From: Lachnospiraceae bacterium
Lineage (GTDB): Bacteria > Bacillota > Clostridia > Lachnospirales > Lachnospiraceae
Assembly (NCBI GenBank): GCA_016283775.1
Contig: JAEENL010000035.1
Location: 1 to 38,893, forward strand
DNA: 38,893 bases
Reading direction: 5' to 3'
Shown here: piece by piece, positions 24,937 through 32,933 of the stretch
How the letters are laid out: each line of letters starts with the position of its first letter
Position numbering within the stretch: position 1 is the stretch's first letter
Made by a program: the position numbers and the translations under genes
Notes under the pieces: model-generated
Seen by the model: only the letters and a program-made list of their open reading frames with translations
The model's database searches: none
Told to the model about the DNA's origin: nothing

Positions 24937-26460
24937 ATGGGACATTTCAAAAGAAAAACAGCATATTATGTTACGACTATTCTGTGCTTCTTCCTTGCGA
25001 TGTTTGCAGGGTCGTTCCTTGATATCTACAAGGGGGCAAAAAAAGCATCCGCCTCAGACGGCACAAACGCCGGGCTTATAGGCGCGAACCTTGTCGCATC
25101 GGCTGCGCAGAGCAATCTGAGTAAGAGCGGGCTTTCGGAAGAGATTCCCGGCGCACAGGATGCCGGAACCACAACGGATGAAAGGGCGCTTCACGAAGAC
25201 AGTGCAGGCAACACGCTTACCGGGACCCTCCAGGAAAACGGAAACGGCACGAGCTCAAACGTGATCTCAAACAACGCCGGAGCAAACGATACTTACGGAA
25301 ACACCGGCTCAGGCACTGAGACCGCTGACTCTTCCGCACAACCGGGCTCTACAGACGTTCCCGCCGCTGTTCCCACAAGCACGCCCACTCCGACTAATAC
25401 TCCCACTCCCACAAACACACCGACACCTACAAATACACCGACCAACACGCCTACTCCGACAAACACCCCGACGCCCACAAATACGCCGACACCCACACCC
25501 GCTTACTACGAAACCGGCGTCGCGCTGGCAAAGGTGAACTCGCAGTTGAACATCCGTTCGGTACCGAACAGCGACAGTTCTTCATCCATCATCGGAAAGC
25601 TGGACAACGGCGCCTATGCCATTGTTCTTGAAGACCTCGGAGAATGGCTCAAGATAAAAACAGGTTCCATCAAAGAAGGCTACATCTACAAAGAATACAC
25701 GATCCGCGGAGTTGAAGCCGCGCGTGCGATAGATGCCAAAAAAGCCTGCATCGGAAAAGTAACGGAAAAGAAGGTCAACATCCGAAGCGGCCCGGGCACT
25801 GAATTCAGCAAGGTTGCGGATCCCGCAACGACCGGCGACAAGTTCACCGTCCTCCTTTCGGAGAGCACCGACGAATGGCTGTGCGTTGTGCTAAAGAGTG
25901 GCACAAAGGCCTATATGTACGCCGAATACTTCACCTTCAGCTTCAACATCGATCCCGGATTCACCTTGCAGGAGATCGAGGACAGAAAGCTCGAAAACCG
26001 CATCAAAAAGGCACTGTCAAAATCCCAGATCTTTGAAGTGCCAGAGACCTGGCGCGAGCCCATGACCCTCACCGAAGACGAGATCTACCTCTTTGCGACG
26101 GTCGTCCAGACAGAAGCCGGAAACCAGTCCTACGAAGGAAAACTTGCGGTCGCGAATGTCATAAGAAACCGCATGGAAGATGGAGAATGGGGCTACACCC
26201 TCAAAGAAGTCCTCTACGCAAAGGGCCAGTTCACCGGAGCTTCCTCAAGCCTGGTAAAACGCGCCCAGGAAAAAGGCATCTACGAAGACTGCTTCAAAGC
26301 GGTCCGCGAGTGCCTTGCAGGACGCAACAACATCGGCAACTTCCTGTATTTCCAGTCAAAGAAATCCGCATATTCCTATAAAAACGGCACTTATGCGGTG
26401 CTTGAATACACAAGATGCTACTTCCTCGGAGATCACATCTTCTACGAAAGACATTGGTGA
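24937..26460 (+). CDS. SleB-type cell wall hydrolase with SH3 repeats
   Basis: From ATG 24937 the protein has 507 residues: an N-terminal signal anchor (KRKTAYYVTTILCFFLAMF), a Ser/Asn/Gly-rich segment, a long TPTPTNTP linker (25381-25500), two bacterial SH3 domains (LNIRSVPNSDSSSSIIGKL and VNIRSGPGTEFSKVADPAT), and a C-terminal Hydrolase_2/SleB domain (ATVVQTEAGNQSYEGKLAVA, VIRNRMEDG, FLYFQSK, GDHIFYERHW). SleB proteins cleave peptidoglycan, and spore-former copies act in germination; a general wall-remodelling role is equally likely here. No Shine-Dalgarno sequence precedes either ATG (24928 or 24937), so translation may start on a leaderless mRNA. A bidirectional terminator follows. Confidence 0.9.
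   Translation: MGHFKRKTAYYVTTILCFFLAMFAGSFLDIYKGAKKASASDGTNAGLIGANLVASAAQSNLSKSGLSEEIPGAQDAGTTTDERALHEDSAGNTLTGTLQENGNGTSSNVISNNAGANDTYGNTGSGTETADSSAQPGSTDVPAAVPTSTPTPTNTPTPTNTPTPTNTPTNTPTPTNTPTPTNTPTPTPAYYETGVALAKVNSQLNIRSVPNSDSSSSIIGKLDNGAYAIVLEDLGEWLKIKTGSIKEGYIYKEYTIRGVEAARAIDAKKACIGKVTEKKVNIRSGPGTEFSKVADPATTGDKFTVLLSESTDEWLCVVLKSGTKAYMYAEYFTFSFNIDPGFTLQEIEDRKLENRIKKALSKSQIFEVPETWREPMTLTEDEIYLFATVVQTEAGNQSYEGKLAVANVIRNRMEDGEWGYTLKEVLYAKGQFTGASSSLVKRAQEKGIYEDCFKAVRECLAGRNNIGNFLYFQSKKSAYSYKNGTYAVLEYTRCYFLGDHIFYERHW
25381..25500 (+). repeat. Thr/Pro/Asn linker-coding repeat (TPTPTNTP)
   Basis: About 120 bp encode repeated TPTPTNTP units between the N-terminal anchor and the SH3 domains. The DNA units are 12-24 bp with synonymous changes, so the repeat is conserved at protein level. 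Such linkers probably span the cell wall and may carry O-glycans. Confidence 0.85.
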
Positions 26461-26481
26461 TCGTGAAAACTCAATAAAATC

Positions 26482-26513
26482 AAGCCCTCAGGCTATGCCT
26501 GAGGGCTTTCTTG
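26482..26513 (+). terminator. Bidirectional terminator between convergent genes
   Basis: A perfect 12-bp stem AAGCCCTCAGGC/GCCTGAGGGCTT (26482-26493 with 26497-26508) with a 3-nt loop is followed by a T-rich tract on the plus strand, and a T-rich tract also follows on the minus side. It serves the SleB-like gene and the convergent zinc-ribbon gene. Confidence 0.9.
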
Positions 26514-26532
26514 TTTTAACCGGTTTCCGGTA

Positions 26533-27144
26533 TCACACCTCTTCTATGGAGCTGAGCTCCCATACTCTGCGGCTCACTTCCTTGATCACCGCGCCGCAGT
26601 ATTCGCAGTTTTTGTGACCGAGAGAAGTTACGGCCGCTCCGCAGTTGGGGCAGGTGATGGCATAGGCCTTTGCAAAGCCTGTCTTTTCTGCATCCTGAAC
26701 ATAACTCATCGTAACATTATAGCGGGTCTGCGTGGTATTACCGTCCTTGTCGTCATGCTGCAGGGCGGTTTGGATCTTTGCATAGCAGGTGCCCGCTTTT
26801 TTGATGTAATCATTGAGCGCGGTCTTGTGGAACCTGATGTTTGTGAGACCTTTGTTTTCAAGGTATTCTCTTAAGTGCTGCTTTGCTGTCTCCTGCATCT
26901 CGTCCCAGTTGAGCTCAGGAAAATCCGCCTGAAGCTTGGGGAGATAAACACTTGTCATGCCGGATACCGATTTCGGCTCGGAAAGCTGAGCTTCCTGCTG
27001 CTTCAAGATCTCCTTAAGGTTATCCGTGCCGAAGCCCTCGCGGGCAAAGCTTTTGATCTTTGCGATGATATACCATATCGTGCCGACCAGCGCGAGTATG
27101 GATACTCCGATAAGGATCGCGACAAAGGTTCCGATACCAGCCAT
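26533..27144 (-). CDS. Membrane-anchored zinc-ribbon protein
   Basis: The 203-residue protein has an N-terminal transmembrane helix (residues about 5-28), a soluble middle domain (about 60-150) of mixed helix and strand reminiscent of Tim44-like domains, and a C-terminal zinc ribbon with CPNCGAAVTSLGHKNCEYC. The family is not known to me by name. It is the last gene behind the ABC exporter pair (47-nt gap holding a small hairpin, GGCG-CGAAA-CGCC) and may be part of that transcript. The start is supported by GGGAGA. Confidence 0.75.
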   Translation of the reverse strand: MAGIGTFVAILIGVSILALVGTIWYIIAKIKSFAREGFGTDNLKEILKQQEAQLSEPKSVSGMTSVYLPKLQADFPELNWDEMQETAKQHLREYLENKGLTNIRFHKTALNDYIKKAGTCYAKIQTALQHDDKDGNTTQTRYNVTMSYVQDAEKTGFAKAYAITCPNCGAAVTSLGHKNCEYCGAVIKEVSRRVWELSSIEEV

Positions 27145-27191
27145 AGATTATTATCTCCCTTCACATATATCAGGCGTTTCGCGCCTTAGTT

Positions 27192-28958
27192 TCATATCTG
27201 GGCGGTGTACAGACTATAATACTCGCCCTTTTTCTTCATGAGTTCGTCATGATTTCCCGATTCTGTGATACGTCCATGGTTTACGACAAAGATGCGGTCC
27301 GCGTTTCTGATGGTCGACAGCCTGTGCGCAATGACAAAGCTCGTGCGGCCCTTGAGCAGCGCGCTTATGCCTTCCTGCACCAGTATCTCTGTCTTTGTGT
27401 CGATGGACGAAGTCGCTTCGTCAAGGATCAGTATCCTCGGCGCCGAAACCATCGTTCTCGCAAACGCGATGAGCTGCTTTTCACCTGCGGAAAGTCCGGC
27501 TCCTCGTTCAGACAGCTCAGTGTTGTAGCCGTCCTTCATCTTCATGATGAAATCATGCGCATGAACGGCCTTTGCCGCTGCCTCGATCTCTTCGTCGGTG
27601 GCATCGAGCCTTCCGTAGCGGATGTTTTCTTTTATCGTTCCCGTGAACAGGAAATTGTCCTGTGTCATCACGCCCATCTGCGCGCGAAGGCTCTCGACGG
27701 TGACCTTTGAAACATCGTGTCCGTCGATCAGCACCTGCCCTTTTTGTACATCATAGAAACGGCAGACAAGGTTTGCGATAGTGGATTTTCCCGCTCCCGT
27801 AGGTCCTACGAGCGCTATGGTCTCTCCGGGGCGCACCTTGAACGATACGTTTTCAAGCACGCCTTTCACATTGTCGTATGAGAACGAAACATCCTTAAAT
27901 TCCACTTCACCCTTTACATCGGGCAGAGTCTCGGCGTCCTTTGAATCCACCACCTCAGGCTTTGTGTCAAGGATCTCAAATATCCTCTCCGCGCCGGCGA
28001 TATTCCTTACAAACTGGTTGTAAAGGCTTCCGAGCTGCATGATGGGATTCCATACCATCGAGGAATATGTGACAAACGCGAGCAGTGTTCCGACAGGCGC
28101 CGCATCTGTTCCGACCAGCTTTACGCCCGCATAGTACAGGCAGATGGTCGCGATACCCGAGCAAAACTCGATGACAGGTCCGAACGCGTCGTTTGTCCTT
28201 ACCGCATCCCTGAAAGTGTCGTGGTTTTCCATGTTCATGCGGTCCATGGTATCCATGGTCTCATTTTCCGCGGCAAAGCTCTGGATAACACGGATGCCGG
28301 CAATGTCCTCATGGATGAAACCAGTGAGGTTTGACGACTTTTTCCTGTGCACGTGCCAGAGCACGCGGCATCTGGTCTGGATATAGAGAAGGCCGAACGT
28401 GAGGAGCGGGAATGTGATAAGACATGCCGCCGCAAGTATCGGGTTTTTTACAAACATGATGACAAGCACGGCTATCAGTGTTGCCATCTGGGGAAACAGT
28501 GTCGTTACGGTGTCGCTCAGCACACCTTTAAGCGAATCTACGTCTCCCATAACGCGGGCGATTATCTTTCCCGCAGGTCTTGAATCAAAAAACTTAAGTC
28601 CCAGTGTCTGCAGGTGCTCGTACAGCTGAAGCCTTATCTTTACGAGCACATCGTTTGACATGAGAGCCATGAGGTACATCCTGAGTTTTACCAGGAAAAC
28701 CAGGCAGATACTGAGTATTATCGCAAGTATCGATATCGATATGAGTGAATCCGTGTTCTTTTCGGCAACGTGAACATTTATGGCACGTTCGATGATCAGA
28801 GGATTTACCAGCGTTATCGCTATCGAAAGGCCCATGGTGAACAGCACGCCCACTATGTAGCCCTTGTAATTTAGCAGATATTTCAACAGGCGCTTCAGCG
28901 TTTCCGACTTTTTGGTCATCTTCGTGTTTTCGTCCTGTTTTACAGCATTGATGGCCAC
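27192..28958 (-). CDS. ABC multidrug exporter half, consensus ATPase subunit
   Basis: This type IV ABC half-transporter has six transmembrane helices in the first about 310 residues and a nucleotide-binding domain after. The Walker A is GPTGAGKST, the Walker B is LILDEATS with the catalytic Glu present, and the signature is the deviant LSAGE. The start is GTG 28958 (588 aa), 9 nt after AGGAGG; a frame to TTG 29003 is less likely. It lies just after its partner gene, which has the opposite set of motifs, so the two form a BmrC/BmrD or TM287/288-like heterodimer with one active and one degenerate ATP site. The likely role is export of drugs or lipids. Confidence 0.93.
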   Translation of the reverse strand: MAINAVKQDENTKMTKKSETLKRLLKYLLNYKGYIVGVLFTMGLSIAITLVNPLIIERAINVHVAEKNTDSLISISILAIILSICLVFLVKLRMYLMALMSNDVLVKIRLQLYEHLQTLGLKFFDSRPAGKIIARVMGDVDSLKGVLSDTVTTLFPQMATLIAVLVIMFVKNPILAAACLITFPLLTFGLLYIQTRCRVLWHVHRKKSSNLTGFIHEDIAGIRVIQSFAAENETMDTMDRMNMENHDTFRDAVRTNDAFGPVIEFCSGIATICLYYAGVKLVGTDAAPVGTLLAFVTYSSMVWNPIMQLGSLYNQFVRNIAGAERIFEILDTKPEVVDSKDAETLPDVKGEVEFKDVSFSYDNVKGVLENVSFKVRPGETIALVGPTGAGKSTIANLVCRFYDVQKGQVLIDGHDVSKVTVESLRAQMGVMTQDNFLFTGTIKENIRYGRLDATDEEIEAAAKAVHAHDFIMKMKDGYNTELSERGAGLSAGEKQLIAFARTMVSAPRILILDEATSSIDTKTEILVQEGISALLKGRTSFVIAHRLSTIRNADRIFVVNHGRITESGNHDELMKKKGEYYSLYTAQI

Positions 28959-29009
28959 TTTTGTTTCCTCCTGAATTATAGCAGTATTGACGGTTGCAGG
29001 CAAACAAAA

Positions 29010-30722
29010 TTATGCGCCCACGCCATACTGCGCAGTATATGTTTCGTAATAGAGACCGTGCTTTTCGAGCAGTTCCTCGTGTGTGCCTCGTTCGGCCACT
29101 TCACCGTCGTTGAGCACGATGATCTCGTTTGCGTGACGCACCGCGGATATGCGGTGTGAGATGATTATCTTTGTGGTATCTTTAAGCGCATCGAGCGTAT
29201 GCTGGATGTCCTGCTCCGTCTCTGTGTCGAGCGCGGATGTGCAGTCGTCGAGTACCAGCACCGGTGCATGCTTTGCGAGCGCTCTCGCTATGGAAAGCCG
29301 CTGCTTCTGTCCGCCGGAAAGGCCTACGCCTCTTTCTCCGATGACGGTCTCGGTCTTTTCCTCAAGACTGTCGACAAAGTCAGCCGACGCCTGTTTAAGC
29401 GACGTTGAGATATCCTCTTCGTTTGTCTCGTCTCTCTTTCCAAAGCGGATATTTTCCTTAATCGTATCCGAGAAAAGGAATACATCCTGGGATACCTGGG
29501 AAATGCTCTGTCTCAGCTGCTTAAGGCCCAGATCCCTGATGTCGGTGCCGTCGAGCAGCACTTTTCCCTCAGTAGGATCATAGAAACGGAAAAGCATGGT
29601 AAAGATCGAGGATTTTCCTGATCCTGTGGCGCCCATGATGCCGAGAGTCTTTCCTTCGTGAAGGTCAAACGAGATATTTTTTAGGATATTCTTGTCATCA
29701 AGCGAAAACGTCACGTTGTCAAAGGTGACTCTTCCCTTTACCTCAGGAAGCACTTTAGGCTCTGCGGGATCGGTGATCGCAGCGGTCTCCTTTGCGATCT
29801 TTTTGAGCTTTTTATACGAAGCAAAGAAATTTGCGATCTCGTTTGATACCCAGCCGATATCTTCCATCGGCCATGACAGGTAGTTGCAATATGCAACAAA
29901 TGCCGCAAGCGTTCCGAGCGTGATCTCGTCCTTTATCACCATGAGTCCGCCGATAAGGACCGTCGCGATGGGCAGGACCTTTGTGATGAACTGGAAAAGG
30001 GGATAAAAACGGATCATCACCTTTGACTGCTTCATATTGAGGTCGTAATACTTTTTGTTGTGAGAAAGGAATTTGTCGATCTCAAAGTGCTCGCGCGCAA
30101 ATGCCTTTACCGTGCGGGTTCCGGAGATATTTTCCTCCGCAACCGTGTTCATTGCGGCGCTTTCGTCCGAAATGTCATCGTACACCTTGTCGAGACGCTT
30201 TTCCAGAAAAATGGCAAGCGTGAACGCGATAGGGAGCACAACGCAGGGAAGGATAGAAAGCACCGGGGAAAGCCTGAACATGCATACGAGAACTATCGTA
30301 ACATGCAATATTATCTCGGCCATCAGCATCCCGATGAAACCGATGCCACCCCATACGCAGTCAATGTCATGCGTGAGCCTGGACATGATCTCTCCGGTGT
30401 TTGTCTTGTCAAAATAGTTCACCGAGAGCTTCTGCACATGCTCAAACATGTCATGTCTCATGTCGGTCGCAACTCCGCAGCCGCACATGTCAAAGTTGTA
30501 TTCTTTTGTATACTGGAAAACCGTACGTCCCAGTGTGATCATAAGGATAGCGCCGAGACAGGGGAGGAGAACATCAACATTTCCCTCACCGATCACTTCG
30601 TCCACGATCTTTTTTGTAACCTGCGGAGTGATATTGTCGATCACGACCGCAATAAGAAGGCTCAAAGTCCCGATGATATAGCGCCAGCGGTACTTTGCCA
30701 TATATTGTGTGAGTTTCTTCAT
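29010..30722 (-). CDS. ABC multidrug exporter half, degenerate ATPase subunit
   Basis: This 570-residue half-transporter has six transmembrane helices and an ATPase domain with Walker A GATGSGKSS, a canonical LSGGQ signature and a Walker B LVLDDCTS, in which Asp replaces the catalytic Glu. The Asp marks it as the degenerate-site subunit of a heterodimeric exporter. It is the first exporter gene and follows a leader region with a short ORF and hairpin (30887-31094). Its ribosome binding site AGAGG is modest, and its ATG overlaps the stop of an upstream 61-codon frame as ATGA. Confidence 0.93.
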   Translation of the reverse strand: MKKLTQYMAKYRWRYIIGTLSLLIAVVIDNITPQVTKKIVDEVIGEGNVDVLLPCLGAILMITLGRTVFQYTKEYNFDMCGCGVATDMRHDMFEHVQKLSVNYFDKTNTGEIMSRLTHDIDCVWGGIGFIGMLMAEIILHVTIVLVCMFRLSPVLSILPCVVLPIAFTLAIFLEKRLDKVYDDISDESAAMNTVAEENISGTRTVKAFAREHFEIDKFLSHNKKYYDLNMKQSKVMIRFYPLFQFITKVLPIATVLIGGLMVIKDEITLGTLAAFVAYCNYLSWPMEDIGWVSNEIANFFASYKKLKKIAKETAAITDPAEPKVLPEVKGRVTFDNVTFSLDDKNILKNISFDLHEGKTLGIMGATGSGKSSIFTMLFRFYDPTEGKVLLDGTDIRDLGLKQLRQSISQVSQDVFLFSDTIKENIRFGKRDETNEEDISTSLKQASADFVDSLEEKTETVIGERGVGLSGGQKQRLSIARALAKHAPVLVLDDCTSALDTETEQDIQHTLDALKDTTKIIISHRISAVRHANEIIVLNDGEVAERGTHEELLEKHGLYYETYTAQYGVGA

Positions 30723-30886
30723 GATATTGCCTCTTTGATCTTCATGTAATAAAACGTAGTATTAAGTTTTGTACTGCGGGATGTGTGAGAAATGCCCGGG
30801 ATCACAGGTACCGGGTGTGAGAAGCCTGATCTTCGCCTTTGCTGATCGGCGTTACGGAAAATGTAGCGATCTTCCGCGGTCAGGGC

Positions 30887-30916
30887 AAAATAATACCGCA
30901 GCACTGCATGCCGCGG
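30887..30916 (-). terminator. Attenuator-like terminator in the exporter leader
   Basis: On the minus strand CCGCGGCA (30909-30916) pairs with TGCTGCGG (30896-30903) across a 5-nt loop, and TATTATTTT follows. It lies 7 nt after the leader-ORF stop and about 165 nt before the exporter start codon. A segment inside the leader ORF (30947-30954) can pair with the first arm at 7 of 8 positions as an antiterminator. Confidence 0.65.
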
Positions 30917-30923
30917 CGAGAAT

Positions 30924-31013
30924 TCACATATTCGTGAAAAGACTTACCGGGGCAAGCATCATTGTTGATCTGGTGACTTTATTAATCTTGTCTTCTGCAT
31001 AGATCATCAACAT
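30924..31013 (-). CDS. Putative 29-aa leader peptide of the ABC exporter operon
   Basis: The ATG at 31013 lies 9 nt after a strong AAGGAGG ribosome binding site, a better one than those of most full-length genes here, and 29 codons run to a TGA at 30924-30926. The peptide begins MLMIYAEDK and ends SLFTNM, with no known domain. Its mRNA can fold: the start region (31001-31012) pairs with 30963-30971. The position between a consensus promoter and an intrinsic-terminator hairpin fits a regulatory leader, like the bmrB leader that controls bmrCD by ribosome-mediated attenuation in Bacillus subtilis. The sequence itself is not recognised as BmrB. Confidence 0.6.
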   Translation of the reverse strand: MLMIYAEDKINKVTRSTMMLAPVSLFTNM

Positions 31014-31065
31014 TTTTGCTTACCTCCTTCTTTAGAATTTAATGTCTTTGCGTTTGACTTTAAGA

Positions 31066-31094
31066 AAAATAACACTTGTAAACACAAAAGTCAA
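31066..31094 (-). promoter_or_regulatory. Promoter of the leader-ABC exporter operon
   Basis: On the minus strand TTGACT (31089-31094), a 17-nt spacer and TATTTT (31066-31071) lie upstream of the leader ORF. An inverted repeat TTGACTTT...AAAGTCAA spans the promoter (arms near 31087-31094 and 31053-31060) and could be a repressor site. Confidence 0.7.
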
Positions 31095-31113
31095 TACTTA
31101 TTTCAAAATAGTC

Positions 31114-32019
31114 TTAAAATTCCGGGATAAAACTTTCTTTTGCGACGTCGCCTTCCTGGATAAAAGCGTTCTCCACGCCAAGCTCGAGAGCATGATCCAC
31201 AAGGCGCTCATACTCTCTTTTTGTGACTTTGCGGTCAAGTTCGGGACAGTCTTTTGGTATATCAACTGGCGTGTACTGGCTCATAAGGCTTAAATATACG
31301 CGGTCCCCGTAGGTCCTGTATATCCTGTCAACACAGGCGCAGGCTTCTTTGACATGCCCGGGAAGCAGTAAAATGCGCACTATCACGCCTTTTTTCATTA
31401 TGCCGTCTTCGTCAAACTCGGGAGCCCCGGTCTGTCGCACCATCTCTTCTATCGCACGCCTCGCGACTTCCGGATAATCGGTTGCTCCTGAGTATTTTGC
31501 CGCAAGCTCCGCGGAATCATATTTGTAATCGGCAAGATATATGTCGATAAGCCCGTCCATCTGCTTTAATGTCTCAACACTGTCGTAGGAAGAAGTGTTT
31601 GAAACGACGGGGATCCCAAGGCTCGGGCGCACTTTTTCAAGAACTTTTGCGATCTGCGGATAATAATGTGAAGGCGTCACCAGGTTTATGTTGTATGCGC
31701 CGATGTCCCGAAGTCTCAAAAACTCTGCGGCAAGCTCCTCTTCAGTGACGTAACGCCCTGCCTCACCGCGGGATATCTTCCTGTTCTGGCAATATACACA
31801 ACGAAGGTTGCAGCCCGAAAAAAAGACAGTCCCGCTGCCGCGAAGGGGTGCTTTTACGGCGCCGTCAGTGTCTTCTCCGGCACCTGAAAGACACGGCTCT
31901 TCCCAAAAATGAAGCGCCGCGCGGCTTATCATTATCTTGTTTTTTACACCGCAAAACCCGGTGCCTGTTTCTCTGTCCGCATTGCATTTACGCGGACATG
32001 CGCTGCATCGTTCTGTCAT
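31114..32019 (-). CDS. Radical SAM protein, PflA-like
   Basis: The protein (301 aa from ATG 32019) has the radical SAM cluster motif C-x3-C-x2-C in SGCNLRCVYCQN, preceded by an N-terminal Cys cluster CSACPRKCNADR and CGV typical of the pyruvate formate-lyase activating enzyme-like group. Later blocks VTPSHYYP, PVVSNTSSYDS and DIYLADYKY fit a partial TIM barrel. The substrate is unknown; no glycyl radical enzyme gene is adjacent. The frame continues to 32160, but that extension overlaps lgt and crosses a hairpin, so I use the start with AGGA 10 nt upstream; ATG 32028 is the alternative. Confidence 0.85.
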   Translation of the reverse strand: MTERCSACPRKCNADRETGTGFCGVKNKIMISRAALHFWEEPCLSGAGEDTDGAVKAPLRGSGTVFFSGCNLRCVYCQNRKISRGEAGRYVTEEELAAEFLRLRDIGAYNINLVTPSHYYPQIAKVLEKVRPSLGIPVVSNTSSYDSVETLKQMDGLIDIYLADYKYDSAELAAKYSGATDYPEVARRAIEEMVRQTGAPEFDEDGIMKKGVIVRILLLPGHVKEACACVDRIYRTYGDRVYLSLMSQYTPVDIPKDCPELDRKVTKREYERLVDHALELGVENAFIQEGDVAKESFIPEF

Positions 32020-32043
32020 ATTGCTCATGTCCTGACCCGGAAA

Positions 32044-32073
32044 GGACGGTCCCCGATCGCCCGAGAACCGTCC
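32044..32073 (-). repeat. REP-like hairpin between lgt and the radical SAM gene
   Basis: GGACGGTCCCC (32044-32054) and GAGAACCGTCC (32063-32073) form an 11-bp stem with a few wobble pairs and an 8-nt loop. On the minus strand it reads GGACGGTTCTC, the same core as the repeat at 15304, and TTTCC follows. It may also work as a weak terminator or mRNA processing site after lgt. Confidence 0.6.
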
Positions 32074-32080
32074 CTGTTGT

Positions 32081-32920
32081 TTATTCCTCTGTTTTGTTGT
32101 TTTCAGTTTCCGATCCCGTGTCTTCCGGATCGTCGGATGCCTCAGCCGCAGATTCTTCACTGACCTTCGGCAGTCTCATGCAGATCGCGAACATCGCAAT
32201 GCCTGCCGCAAGTATGAAGATCGAAATGAACTGGGATGTAGAGAGTGAACCCACAAAACCACGCTCAAGATCGCCCCTGAAGATTTCGATAACAAACCTT
32301 CCGATGCTGTAAAAGATCAGGAAAAAGCTTGTCACGATACCTCTGCGGTTTTTGAACAGTCTGTCGATCACAAACACAAGGAGCAGGAAATTAAGGAAAT
32401 TCCCCGCCGCCGACATGATCTGTGTGGGATAGAGCCACACATTGTTAGGCGCAAAATGGGAATGTGTGAACACGATATGGCATGCGGACGTCGTTTCTCT
32501 GCCGTAGCAGCACCCGGCCATAAGGCATCCTATCCTGCCGAATCCCTGCGCGATCGCTATCTGCGGGATGATCAGGTCAAACCATTTCAGCACATCGAGC
32601 TTTTTTACTTTTGCATAGATAAAGCAAGCTATGCTTCCGCCGATTATTCCGCCGTATACCACAAAGCCGTTTGCAAAATCAAGCAGGAGCCTTGGGTTTT
32701 CTATGATGTTCTTTATCTCCACGATATAGTACATCAGTTTTGCGCCGAGCATTCCGCCCACAGCCGCAAATGCAGCCATATTGAAGCATGTGTCGACGCT
32801 CAGGCCCTTACGCTTTACGCGGAATTCCGCGACCAGATATGCCACGATGATGCCCACCGCGATGCACAGGCCGTAACTGTGAATGGTGATCTTTCCTATG
32901 GTGAACAGGTCTTCTCTCAT
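32081..32920 (-). CDS. lgt: Prolipoprotein diacylglyceryl transferase
   Basis: Lgt moves diacylglycerol from phosphatidylglycerol to the lipobox Cys of prolipoproteins in the membrane. The 279-residue protein has about seven transmembrane helices, the HSYG motif near residues 14-17, the signature GFGRIGCLMAGCCYG at 126-140 with its essential Arg, and a later YSIGRFVIEIFRGD block. The C terminus has an acidic polar tail (about 25 residues) that is longer than usual. It lies 13 nt after transketolase, so it is part of the tal-tkt transcript, a functionally mixed operon. Confidence 0.95.
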   Translation of the reverse strand: MREDLFTIGKITIHSYGLCIAVGIIVAYLVAEFRVKRKGLSVDTCFNMAAFAAVGGMLGAKLMYYIVEIKNIIENPRLLLDFANGFVVYGGIIGGSIACFIYAKVKKLDVLKWFDLIIPQIAIAQGFGRIGCLMAGCCYGRETTSACHIVFTHSHFAPNNVWLYPTQIMSAAGNFLNFLLLVFVIDRLFKNRRGIVTSFFLIFYSIGRFVIEIFRGDLERGFVGSLSTSQFISIFILAAGIAMFAICMRLPKVSEESAAEASDDPEDTGSETENNKTEE

Positions 32921-32933
32921 AATCTCTCTCTTA

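Noticed and set aside
25293-25496. Minus-strand frame rich in VGVGVFVGV repeats
   Set aside because: It is the antisense reading of the TPTPTNTP linker and has no ribosome binding site; the same holds for the plus-strand frame at 36562-36744.
25381-25500. Possible CRISPR-like array of short repeats
   Set aside because: The repeats are in frame, contiguous without unique spacers, and code for a Thr/Pro linker.
30769-31002. Plus-strand 77-codon frame over the exporter leader
   Set aside because: There is no ribosome binding site, and it runs opposite the leader ORF and hairpin, which explain the region better.
32020-32160. Long N-terminus of the radical SAM protein
   Set aside because: It would overlap the end of lgt by 80 bases and cross a stable hairpin; the Arg/Lys-rich translation looks non-coding.
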